Source of the DNA: Clostridia bacterium | Lineage (GTDB): Bacteria; Bacillota; Clostridia; Christensenellales; UBA1242 | Direction of reading: 5' to 3' | DNA: 9,913 nucleotides | NCBI GenBank assembly: GCA_017622115.1 | Contig: JAGART010000156.1 | Coordinates: 1-9,913 of the forward strand | Part shown: positions 1-5,824 of the stretch, one piece after another | Layout of the letters: every line of letters starts with the position of its first letter | Position numbering within the stretch: position 1 is the stretch's first letter | Notes under the pieces: model-generated | What the model saw: the letters and a program-made list of their open reading frames with translations, nothing else | Databases searched by the model: none | Told to the model about the DNA's origin: nothing | Translations under genes and position numbers: made by a program

Positions 1-21
1 CTTGCTATTTATTTTTAACAT
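1..21 (-). CDS. 5' end of an unidentified gene leaving the window
   Basis: Only seven codons are visible, reading MLKINSK, with ATG at 21-19 on the minus strand. The start is supported by an AGGGGTG ribosome binding site (32-26) a few bases upstream and by a near-consensus promoter just before that. Nothing can be said about function from seven residues. The gene points the same way as thrS but lies beyond the thrS terminator and more than 450 bp away, with its own promoter, so it is probably a separate transcription unit. Confidence 0.6.
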
Positions 22-40
22 ATTTCACCCCTATTTTTTC

Positions 41-78
41 TATACTTTTAGTATATCTAATTTTTTTTAAATAATCAA
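41..78 (-). promoter_or_regulatory. Sigma-A type promoter of the left-edge gene, with overlapping palindrome
   Basis: On the minus strand TTGATT (78-73) is followed after exactly 17 bp by TATACT (55-50). Transcription would begin near 43, giving a leader of roughly 20 nt. The perfect palindrome TATACTTTTAGTATA (41-55) covers the -10 box and the start point, so it could be an operator or simply a symmetrical AT-rich -10 region. Confidence 0.6.
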
Positions 79-113
79 ACAATTTTTAGTACTTTTGCAA
101 AATTTGTCGAAAA

Positions 114-146
114 TACGAAACATTCTCGTAAAGGATTAAATTAATC
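114..146. repeat. Two adjacent short palindromes upstream of the left-edge promoter
   Basis: TACGAAACATTCTCGTA (114-130) has 5-bp arms around a 7-nt centre. Three bases on, GATTAAATTAATC (134-146) has 6-bp arms around one base. They lie about 35-70 bp upstream of the -35 box of the left-edge gene, where regulators often bind. The first is loosely like, but does not match, the CGAAC-N4-GTTCG LexA box of Gram-positive bacteria. Function is unknown. Confidence 0.35.
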
Positions 147-230
147 TATTTTAACAAGCCCCAAAATTCATTATAAATAAATTTTTATATAAATTTGCAC
201 TTAACTCATTCAAAATCATCTTTCGCCAAC

Positions 231-264
231 GTACCCCTCCACGTGAGGCTTACTTTTTGATTTT
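231..264 (+). terminator. Terminator-like hairpin with U-run, no matching gene
   Basis: GTA-CC-CCTC, a five-base loop, then GAGG-CT-TAC forms a short stem with a 2x2 internal loop (231-253), followed by TTTTTGATTTT. It is the only GC-rich patch in about 500 bp. It reads as an intrinsic terminator on the plus strand, but no plus-strand gene ends here, so it may close an unseen small RNA or be fortuitous. Confidence 0.35.
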
Positions 265-339
265 AAACATATTACAAAAGACATTTTGTATATATTTATA
301 CCCTAATATATATTATAATTACATTTAGGATAATAAATA

Positions 340-372
340 TTTAAGTAATAATTTGTTTCCCTATTACTTAAA
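340..372. repeat. Inverted repeat with 11-bp perfect arms
   Basis: TTTAAGTAATA (340-350) and TATTACTTAAA (362-372) are exact reverse complements around an 11-nt centre. It is AT-only in the arms and lacks a U-run on either strand, so it is not a good terminator. It lies downstream of thrS in the gene-free stretch and its role is unknown. Confidence 0.4.
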
Positions 373-529
373 AATGCGTTTTAACTTATTTTTTATTTAA
401 TTATATAACACAAATTTATATAAATCAATATTTCAGGACAACAAATCGTATACTTTTAACTGAAAATTAAAATTATTACAATCTTAAATTAGTTTTTCAT
501 ATTACATAATAATTTCTTACTATTTTTAA

Positions 530-562
530 TAAAAAAATAAAAAGAGCAAGTTTCCCTGCTCT
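530..562 (-). terminator. Intrinsic terminator of thrS
   Basis: On the minus strand AGAGCAGG-GAAA-CTTGCTCT (562-543) gives an 8-bp stem with one G-U pair and a GNRA-type tetraloop, followed by TTTTATTTTTTT. It starts about 20 nt after the thrS stop codon and is a textbook Rho-independent terminator. Confidence 0.85.
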
Positions 563-580
563 AATTTATATGACTAAAAA

Positions 581-2491
581 TTATTTGATTTCTTTTGTTT
601 CAATTTCATTTTTTAAGTTAGCAATAAAGTCTGCTAAATCCATTTTTCCCAAATCGCCTAATTTGCGGTGGCGTACAGCAATTTTGTTTTCAGCCATTTC
701 ATCATCACCCAAAACAAGCATATAAGGTACTTTTTCTAATTGTGCTTCACGGATTTTGTAACCTACTTTTTCGTTTCGGTCATCAAATTCAGCACGAATA
801 CCTGCTTTTTCTAATTGTTCTTTTACGTTTCTAGCATAGTCTGCGTGTTTATCTGTGATATTCATAATTTTAACTTGAACAGGGGCAAGCCATAATGGGA
901 AAGCACCAGCAAAGTTTTCAATCATAATACCCAAAAATCTGTCGATAGAACCATAAATAACACGGTGAATCATAACAGGCTCTTTTTTGCTACCATCTGC
1001 ATCAATGTAAGTTAATTCAAAACGTTTTGGCAACTGCATATCAAGTTGAATTGTACCACATTGCCAAGTTCTGCCCAAAGCATCTTCGATATGAATATCG
1101 ATTTTAGGACCATAGAAAGCACCATCACCCTCATTGATTGTGTATTCTTTATTTAAGTTATGCAAAGCATTTTTAAGAGAAGTTTCAACTTTTTCCCAAT
1201 CTTCAATATCACCGATATGGTCTTCTGGCATAGTACTTAATTCGAGTTTGTAACTTAAATTAAATACTTTGTATGCTTCTTCAACAAGACTTAAAACATT
1301 TGCAATTTCGCTTTCGATTTGACTAGGAAGCATAAAGATATGTGCGTCATCTTGTGTAAAAGCACGAACTCTAAACAAACCGTGCAAAGTACCGCTTGCT
1401 TCTCTACGATGCACTTTACCCAACTCCCCAACTCTCAAAGGGAAGTCTTTATAAGAATGCATATTTTCTTTATAATAAATCATACAACCTGGGCAGTTCA
1501 TAGGTTTTACAGCATAATCTTTATCTTCATCTGCTTTAAAAGTGTACATATTTTGCTTGTAGTGTCCCCAGTGTCCTGAAACTTCCCAAAGTTCACGACT
1601 CATAGATGTTGGAGTTTCAATTTCCACATAATTTGCTTTTTTGTGAATTTCTCGCCAGTATTTTATTAATTCATTCTTTAAAACCATACCTTTTGGCATA
1701 TAAAAAGGCATACCCGGGGCATATTCACTAATAAAGAACAAGCCTAATTCTTTACCTAATTTGCGGTGGTCTCGTTTTTTTGCTTCTTCAATTAAAGCAA
1801 GGTAATCATCTAACTCACTTTTTTTAGGGAAAGAAGTACCATACACACGAGAAAGCATTTTGTTCTTTTCATCTCCACGCCAATAAGCACCTGTTACATT
1901 TTGCAATTTGAATGCTTTAATAATAGAAATGTCTTCCAAATGTGGACCACGACAGAGGTCTGTTAATTCACCTAATTTATAGATTGTAATCAATTCACCA
2001 GCAGGAATATCTTGCAATAGCTCTAATTTATAAGGTTCGTTTAACTCTGTAAAGATTTTTTCTGCCTCTTCACGACTAACTTCAATTCTTTCAAAAGGAA
2101 TTTTTTCTTTAATAATTTTAGACATTTCTTCTTCAATTTTTGGTAAATCATCTACACCAAAAGGTTTAGCAAAGTCTAAATCATAATAAAATCCATCTTT
2201 AATCGCAGGACCGATACTTAATTTTGTATCTGGGTAAAGTCTTTTAACCGCCAAAGCCATAACGTGAGCAGAAGAATGGCGAAAAACTTCCATACCTTCT
2301 GGGTCTTTTAAAGTTACGATTTCCACCATATCACCAGCATTCACTTTTTGAGAAAGTTGGCACATTTGACCATTGATTTTACCTGCAACTGCATTACGAG
2401 CAAGCCCCTCACTAATTTGTTTTGCAATTTCTAAAACACTTGCATTATCGGCAACTTGCAATTTACTTCCATCTTTAATTAAAATTTCCAT
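581..2491 (-). CDS. thrS: Threonyl-tRNA synthetase
   Basis: This cytoplasmic class II aminoacyl-tRNA synthetase charges tRNA-Thr and removes mischarged serine. The 636 residues match the usual full length. Domains run in order: TGS (about 1-61); editing domain with HSSAH (72-76) and C180-R-G-P-H184, the family's editing-site metal-type residues; the class II catalytic core (about 245-535), with zinc/threonine-binding residues C333 (in MNCPGC), H384 (in DDAHIF) and H509 (in VMIHR); and the anticodon-binding domain (about 537-630). By alignment from memory, the three zinc ligands correspond to E. coli C334, H385 and H511. The ATG start at 2491 follows AAGGAG (2503-2498) at a normal distance. 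A T-box riboswitch and its own promoter lie upstream and a terminator downstream, so the gene is monocistronic and induced by uncharged tRNA-Thr. Nothing is missing or broken. Confidence 0.98.
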   Translation of the reverse strand: MEILIKDGSKLQVADNASVLEIAKQISEGLARNAVAGKINGQMCQLSQKVNAGDMVEIVTLKDPEGMEVFRHSSAHVMALAVKRLYPDTKLSIGPAIKDGFYYDLDFAKPFGVDDLPKIEEEMSKIIKEKIPFERIEVSREEAEKIFTELNEPYKLELLQDIPAGELITIYKLGELTDLCRGPHLEDISIIKAFKLQNVTGAYWRGDEKNKMLSRVYGTSFPKKSELDDYLALIEEAKKRDHRKLGKELGLFFISEYAPGMPFYMPKGMVLKNELIKYWREIHKKANYVEIETPTSMSRELWEVSGHWGHYKQNMYTFKADEDKDYAVKPMNCPGCMIYYKENMHSYKDFPLRVGELGKVHRREASGTLHGLFRVRAFTQDDAHIFMLPSQIESEIANVLSLVEEAYKVFNLSYKLELSTMPEDHIGDIEDWEKVETSLKNALHNLNKEYTINEGDGAFYGPKIDIHIEDALGRTWQCGTIQLDMQLPKRFELTYIDADGSKKEPVMIHRVIYGSIDRFLGIMIENFAGAFPLWLAPVQVKIMNITDKHADYARNVKEQLEKAGIRAEFDDRNEKVGYKIREAQLEKVPYMLVLGDDEMAENKIAVRHRKLGDLGKMDLADFIANLKNEIETKEIK

Positions 2492-2507
2492 AATAATCTC
2501 CTTTTTT

Positions 2508-2747
2508 AGAGAACGAAAAAACTCGCCCTCTGCACAATTACAAAGGACGAGTTTCCCCGCGGTTCCACCTTTATTGCTAAAAAATTAGCCTCTCTTTTAA
2601 TCTTTTTTACGCAAAGACTTAAAACGCACAGCAAGAAAGTAGTTTCACAATATCCCCCAGTACTAATATGCTTCCAGCCTATGGCATAATTCTCTGTTTA
2701 GCGGTTGGATATGCTACTTGTCTTTCTCTCGACTATGATATTGCAAA
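2508..2747 (-). ncRNA. T-box riboswitch, threonine-specific, leader of thrS
   Basis: The leader binds uncharged tRNA-Thr and then allows read-through into thrS. On the minus strand the T-box core reads AGGTGGAACCGCGG (2570-2557). Its TGGA (2567-2564) would pair with an NCCA acceptor end carrying U as discriminator base. AAAGG (2572-2568) can pair with CCTTT (2546-2542) to form the antiterminator, competing with the terminator stem. In stem I, ATATCC pairs with GGATAT, and the following GTGAAACT loop contains ACT (2643-2641), a threonine codon in the specifier position, closed by AAGT/ACTT. An AGAGA element in the 5' part fits the usual AG bulge. The specifier agrees with the downstream gene, which makes the call secure. 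The exact 5' end is inferred from the promoter. Confidence 0.95.
2516..2553 (-). terminator. Regulated terminator of the thrS T-box leader
   Basis: The 13-bp stem pairs AACTCGTCCTTTG (2553-2541) with CAGAGGGCGAGTT (2532-2520), with two G-U pairs and an 8-nt loop, followed by a short U-run ending in TTTTTC. Its left arm contains the CCTTT that the T-box needs for the antiterminator, so the two structures exclude each other. Confidence 0.92.
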
Positions 2748-2748
2748 T

Positions 2749-2777
2749 ATAATATCACAAAAAATGAAAAATGTCAA
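2749..2777 (-). promoter_or_regulatory. Promoter of the thrS T-box leader
   Basis: A perfect TTGACA (2777-2772) and TATTAT (2754-2749) are separated by exactly 17 bp. Transcription would start near 2742, giving a leader of about 250 nt. It lies 30-60 bp after the ytxC stop codon, so thrS does not depend on ytxC transcription, although read-through is possible because no terminator lies between them. Confidence 0.85.
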
Positions 2778-2809
2778 GTTTTTGAATATTGAATAAAAAA
2801 TAATTTATA

Positions 2810-3553
2810 TCACGCTAAAACAACTCTATCATCAAAAACTGTTTGAAGTAGCGAAATAGTATCGTCATTCTTTTTATCTGGATAAATTTTAATAAGATAA
2901 GGATTTAATTCTATTAACTTTCCCAAAACTTCTATTTTATTATGTGGTTCAATGGCTGTAATTATATCAAAGTCCTTATTTATATCGTGATAAATTAAAC
3001 ATTTTTCTTTCATTTCCAAAATTACACTTTGGCATTTTTTATCTATATTAGATAACAAAAATTTTAATAATTCTGCAAAATTATGCTGTCTTAAAATAGT
3101 TACAGAATTTTTATTTGTGATATTACATAACTCTTGCCATTTTTGCTTTAAACTAGACAATTTAAAATAAAAAAAACTATCTAAATTAATTTTTTTAGTT
3201 TTTAAATCTAACGATTGCAAAACTATTTGCCTATCTAATTCACTATCAAAATAAGTACAAACTTTTGCTAATGCAAATTTAAAAGATTCATCTTCACAAA
3301 TGAATTCTAAATGATTATTTAAAAACTCAAATTTTAAATTCTCGCAAATTATATCTGCTATTGCTAATCTAATATTTGCCTTAACTATATGAGATTTTTT
3401 TTGTTCACACCCCAAAGATAGATACACATTTTCTTCATCAGCCATAATAGCAAAAACACCATTAACCTCATTCAAAATCGGCTTTAACCTTTCTTGAATA
3501 GTAGATATATATGTACTATTTTGCCTGTCGCAAATTATTTCAAATTCCCACAT
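2810..3553 (-). CDS. ytxC: YtxC-like sporulation-associated protein
   Basis: The 247-residue protein, with no signal peptide or membrane segment, resembles the YtxC family of spore-forming Bacillota. The family is annotated as sporulation-related but its biochemical function is unknown. Resemblance is best in the C-terminal half: INLDSFFYFKL (122-132), the hydrophobic helix FAELLKFLL (159-167), and a closing alpha/beta stretch ending FDDRVVLA. The position supports the call, since in Bacillus subtilis ytxC lies directly upstream of thrS, as here. I start it at ATG 3553 because AAAGGGAG (3566-3559) sits five bases before it. An ATG 30 bases further upstream has no ribosome binding site and lies just inside the likely promoter. 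The N-terminal 120 residues are poorly conserved to my eye. The stop is TGA. The dnaB-dnaI genes found upstream in Bacillus are absent from this window. Confidence 0.72.
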   Translation of the reverse strand: MWEFEIICDRQNSTYISTIQERLKPILNEVNGVFAIMADEENVYLSLGCEQKKSHIVKANIRLAIADIICENLKFEFLNNHLEFICEDESFKFALAKVCTYFDSELDRQIVLQSLDLKTKKINLDSFFYFKLSSLKQKWQELCNITNKNSVTILRQHNFAELLKFLLSNIDKKCQSVILEMKEKCLIYHDINKDFDIITAIEPHNKIEVLGKLIELNPYLIKIYPDKKNDDTISLLQTVFDDRVVLA

Positions 3554-3558
3554 ACTAA

Positions 3559-3578
3559 CTCCCTTTGGGCTTATTGTA
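3559..3578 (-). promoter_or_regulatory. Probable -10 box and start-deciding ribosome binding site of ytxC
   Basis: TACAAT (3578-3573) is a good -10 box, but the -35 region is weak (TTGTGT at 3603-3598, 19 bp away, or GTGTAT at 17 bp). AAAGGGAG (3566-3559) is a strong ribosome binding site placed for ATG 3553. If the -10 is real the leader is only about a dozen bases and the upstream in-frame ATG cannot be used. Confidence 0.5.
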
Positions 3579-3630
3579 TGCAATTTTAAAAATTAATACA
3601 CAACAAATACAACTTTTTTAAATTTGTTAA

Positions 3631-3661
3631 ACAAAAAAACCACGCTAAATTTGCGTAGTTT
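3631..3661 (-). terminator. Intrinsic terminator of the secreted-protein gene
   Basis: On the minus strand AAACTACGC (3661-3653) pairs with GCGTGGTTT (3645-3637) over a 7-nt loop: nine pairs, one of them G-U. TTTTTTTGTTT follows. It starts a few bases after the stop codon and separates this gene from ytxC. Confidence 0.85.
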
Positions 3662-3666
3662 AATTT

Positions 3667-4194
3667 TTATGCATTTGCTACATTAAAATCTGTCAACCAA
3701 GAGTCATCTGTAATAGTTGTATCGATATAATTTGCACCTATTTCAATTACTGGAGCACCAGTATTTGAAAGAGTAAAAGTTTTTGTTGTAAGTATAGAAT
3801 AATTATAAGATTGTGGAGTAGTATTTGATATTTTTATATTCATTTTCATAAATGTCGGAGCTATTACATTAACCACATACATTCCAGACTCTAAATTTGT
3901 AATAGTTTCAGATAAATCTGAAGTTATATTATTATAATTATAAGTTTTAGCTAATACCAAAGCACCGCTAGTAGTATCAATAAATTGAACAACAAACTTC
4001 ATTTTAGTAGAATCATATACTCCACCATAACTAAAACTATTGGATGACAATGCTACAACTTTTATAGTTACATTATTAGTTGCGGCTTCTGCTTTTGGAG
4101 TAACCATAGTAAATGGCAAACAACAAACAACTGCAAAAATCATAACAGCTAAAACTTGAAAAGCACTAAAAGTGCTAGATTTTATTTTTGACAT
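3667..4194 (-). CDS. Small secreted protein, probably a single beta-sandwich domain
   Basis: This gene is not assigned to a known family. The 175-residue product starts MSKIKSSTF and has a classical signal peptide: lysines at 3 and 5, a hydrophobic core at about 11-30, and an AEA-A cleavage site after residue 37. The mature part, about 138 residues, is rich in Thr, Asn, Ser and alternating hydrophobic residues, as in a beta-sandwich. The stretch with ETITNLESGMYVVNV (around residues 90-107) recalls prealbumin-like or CnaB-like folds, but this is only an impression. There is no lipobox, LPXTG motif or transmembrane tail, so the protein is probably released or wall-associated. ATG 4194 is chosen because AAGAGG lies five bases upstream. 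An in-frame ATG 72 bases further up lies upstream of the promoter. The gene is divergent from the lipoprotein gene, and the pair may act together at the cell surface. Confidence 0.75.
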   Translation of the reverse strand: MSKIKSSTFSAFQVLAVMIFAVVCCLPFTMVTPKAEAATNNVTIKVVALSSNSFSYGGVYDSTKMKFVVQFIDTTSGALVLAKTYNYNNITSDLSETITNLESGMYVVNVIAPTFMKMNIKISNTTPQSYNYSILTTKTFTLSNTGAPVIEIGANYIDTTITDDSWLTDFNVANA

Positions 4195-4199
4195 ACATA

Positions 4200-4253
4200 C
4201 CTCTTTTTTTAAAATCTTAATTATATTATAACCAAAAGATTTTTTTTTAGCAA
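4200..4253 (-). promoter_or_regulatory. Promoter and start-deciding ribosome binding site of the secreted-protein gene
   Basis: TTGCTA (4253-4248), a 17-bp spacer and a perfect TATAAT (4230-4225) form a strong promoter with a start near 4218. AAGAGG (4205-4200) is five bases before ATG 4194. The promoter rules out the longer frame starting at 4266, because that start codon would not be transcribed from here. Confidence 0.8.
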
Positions 4254-4259
4254 ACAAAT

Positions 4260-4287
4260 TTGACATTGTTCAGCAAAATTTTATAAA
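4260..4287 (+). promoter_or_regulatory. Possible distal promoter toward the lipoprotein gene
   Basis: A perfect TTGACA (4260-4265) is followed after 16 bp by TATAAA (4282-4287). It starts only seven bases beyond the -35 box of the divergent secreted-protein promoter. If active it would give the lipoprotein mRNA a leader of about 214 nt. That leader contains an inverted repeat with 8-bp arms (ATTTTAGT 4331-4338 and ACTAAAAT 4363-4370). Chance matches are easy in such AT-rich DNA. Confidence 0.4.
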
Positions 4288-4425
4288 TTTTTTATAATAA
4301 ATGTTAAAAACTACAAATTTTACGTATAATATTTTAGTTTTGTATAAAAAATAAAGTAGAATACTAAAATTTTAAAGTTTATTTTGGAAATTTATAAAAA
4401 TAATCTAATTCAATGGTTTAATTAG

Positions 4426-4497
4426 TTGTCAAAAAAATTTTAAAAGGGTATAATTAAAGTATCTATAAGTATAGATAAATATTTTTATTTTAAGGAG
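4426..4497 (+). promoter_or_regulatory. Main promoter, start-site palindrome and ribosome binding site of the lipoprotein gene
   Basis: TTGTCA (4426-4431), exactly 17 bp, then a perfect TATAAT (4449-4454). The perfect palindrome ATCTATAAGTATAGAT (4461-4476, 7-bp arms around AG) begins at the predicted transcription start, a typical place for a repressor operator, or it may form a 5' hairpin on the mRNA. AAGGAG (4492-4497) lies ten bases before the ATG. GAGT (4495-4498) can pair with ACTC (4502-4505) in a very small hairpin. Confidence 0.8.
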
Positions 4498-4507
4498 TAA
4501 AACTCTA

Positions 4508-5773
4508 ATGAAAAAGAAACCTTTATTTGTATTAGCAACCTGCATACTTGCACCTAGTGCAATAATGCTTGCTGGTTGTACACATTCTCACGAACCATCA
4601 TCATCTTGGGATTATGATGGAACTCATCACTGGCACTCTTGTACAAATGAATGTGCTGAACAATTAGACAAAGCCGCTCACGAAGAAAGTTTAACTTACG
4701 AAACTGATACTACAAAACACTGGAAAATCTGTACTGAATGTGACGGAAAAATTACAGCAACAGAAGAAAATCACGACTTTCAAGAAATTGAAGATGATGC
4801 TTTTATAGCTTCAGAAGGTAACGGAACTACAACAAAAACCACTTACTATTTGTCTTGTGTTTGTGGTGAAACAAGTTCTGAAACTTTTACAAGTGCACTT
4901 TTTGACACTTCTTTTGACATTACTAGAACTTACAAAACTTTTGACGGTACAGCGATTGCACCAGTAGTAACAACTAATAGCACTGCTACTCCAACAATTA
5001 TGTATAAAGTTAAAGATGCTGCGGATTCAACTTACACATCTACAGCTCCTATTAATGCTGGACAATACACAATGAAAGTTTCAGTACCAGAAACAACCGA
5101 ACACAAAGCATTGACCAAAACAAGAAACATTACAATTGACAAAAGAACTTTAAGACTTCAATACAACTATATTTATACAATTGGAGGAAACAATCCTTTA
5201 AATATTACTCTTGATAAAGATGATGTTATATTAGGAACAGGAAGCTATGGCCTTGTTGAAGGTTATGAAGATGTTTCATTTGCCTTTGACTTTAAGTCAT
5301 TAGATAACAAAAATAGTGAATTATATTGGGAAGATGGCTTCTTGACACACCTCAACTCTGCCCCTCAAGTTTTAGGTACAGATGGAGCAAATTATGAATT
5401 AGATACTTACGATACAAAGATAAAAGTATTTACTGCCTTAACTTTGAACCAAGAAGTTGAAATAAAGACTACTGATAGTGTAGATCGTGAATATAGATTT
5501 GTTTTATATATCCCAGAAGATATCGCTGCTGAAGATTTATTTGCAATATCATACAAAAAAAGCGATGGTACTGATGCTATTATTGATGCAATAACAATGT
5601 CACCTTTTGGTGGTGGTGGAAATGTTTTAAATACAGAAGAATATAACACATCAAATCTTGAAGTATGGGATGTAGATATTTCTGCTGGATATTATTATTT
5701 AAGTATTAGGTCATACACAGAAGATGGTACTTTAAAAATCAAAGCATTCAAGTCTGCATCAAATAACTCTTAA
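4508..5773 (+). CDS. Surface lipoprotein with Cys/His modules, MBG/YDG-type domains and a C-terminal beta domain
   Basis: The 421-residue protein is exported and lipid-anchored: lysines at 2-4, a hydrophobic segment, then the lipobox LAGC (21-24). Next come tandem Cys/His-rich modules: H40-H41-W42-H43-x-C45-x3-C49 with H58; H71-W72-x2-C75-x2-C78 with H89; and a reduced third one, Y113-Y114-x2-C117-x-C119-G. These resemble the HW-x2-C-x2-C repeats common in Clostridia surface proteins and could bind metal. Residues 133-215 resemble an MBG-type repeat (FDGTAIAPVV, then INAGQYTMKVSV). Residues 216-305 resemble a YDG-type domain (GYEDVSFAF, then GTDGANYELDT). The last 115 residues are beta-rich and may be a PPC-like domain, less certainly. 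No catalytic motif is seen, so adhesion, binding or matrix attachment is likelier than catalysis. The ATG follows AAGGAG, and the gene is monocistronic. Confidence 0.85.
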   Translation: MKKKPLFVLATCILAPSAIMLAGCTHSHEPSSSWDYDGTHHWHSCTNECAEQLDKAAHEESLTYETDTTKHWKICTECDGKITATEENHDFQEIEDDAFIASEGNGTTTKTTYYLSCVCGETSSETFTSALFDTSFDITRTYKTFDGTAIAPVVTTNSTATPTIMYKVKDAADSTYTSTAPINAGQYTMKVSVPETTEHKALTKTRNITIDKRTLRLQYNYIYTIGGNNPLNITLDKDDVILGTGSYGLVEGYEDVSFAFDFKSLDNKNSELYWEDGFLTHLNSAPQVLGTDGANYELDTYDTKIKVFTALTLNQEVEIKTTDSVDREYRFVLYIPEDIAAEDLFAISYKKSDGTDAIIDAITMSPFGGGGNVLNTEEYNTSNLEVWDVDISAGYYYLSIRSYTEDGTLKIKAFKSASNNS

Positions 5774-5791
5774 TACATCTATATAAAATAT

Positions 5792-5820
5792 AAACCACGG
5801 AAAAATCCGTGGTTTTGTTT
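5792..5820 (+). terminator. Intrinsic terminator of the lipoprotein gene
   Basis: AAACCACGGA (5792-5801) and TCCGTGGTTT (5806-5815) form a perfect 10-bp stem with an AAAA loop, followed by TGTTT. It lies about 20 nt after the stop codon. Confidence 0.88.
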
Positions 5821-5824
5821 AACA

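Larger units (their letters stand above)
22..530. other. Gene-free AT-rich intergenic stretch
   Basis: Between the left-edge start codon and the thrS terminator I see no reading frame with both a ribosome binding site and protein-like composition. The stretch contains the promoter and palindromes at 41-146, the hairpin at 231-264, a 7-bp hairpin TACAAAAGACATTTTGTA (273-290), and an inverted repeat with 11-bp arms (340-350 and 362-372). No tRNA or known riboswitch core was recognised. An unrecognised small RNA cannot be excluded. Confidence 0.6.

Noticed and set aside
114..130. LexA (SOS) box
   Set aside because: Only CGAA and part of the second arm fit; the spacing and second half-site do not match CGAAC-N4-GTTCG.
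142..210. 22-codon minus-strand frame after a GGAGGGG sequence
   Set aside because: The purine-rich site is 14 bases from the ATG, too far, and the peptide shows no recognisable character.
1..530. CRISPR array, tRNA, SRP RNA, tmRNA or known riboswitch in the gene-free stretch
   Set aside because: There are no regularly spaced repeats, no cloverleaf, and none of the conserved cores of these RNAs could be found by eye.
1319..1579. Open plus-strand frame inside thrS
   Set aside because: It lies fully antisense to conserved thrS catalytic codons, has no ribosome binding site, and its composition is that of a shadow frame.
2373..2588. Open plus-strand frame over the thrS start and T-box
   Set aside because: It overlaps the T-box core and the TGS domain on the opposite strand and has no promoter or ribosome binding site.
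3554..3583. Ten-residue N-terminal extension of the ytxC-like protein
   Set aside because: The upstream ATG lacks a ribosome binding site, whereas AAAGGGAG is correctly placed for ATG 3553.
4195..4266. 24-residue N-terminal extension of the secreted protein
   Set aside because: It would start upstream of a near-perfect promoter and would bury the signal peptide inside the protein.
4301..4354. 17-codon plus-strand frame in the divergent promoter region
   Set aside because: It has no ribosome binding site and is too short and AT-biased to call.
5407..5649. Minus-strand frame inside the lipoprotein gene
   Set aside because: It is antisense to a well-supported gene and its proline-rich stretch is just the complement of a glycine run.
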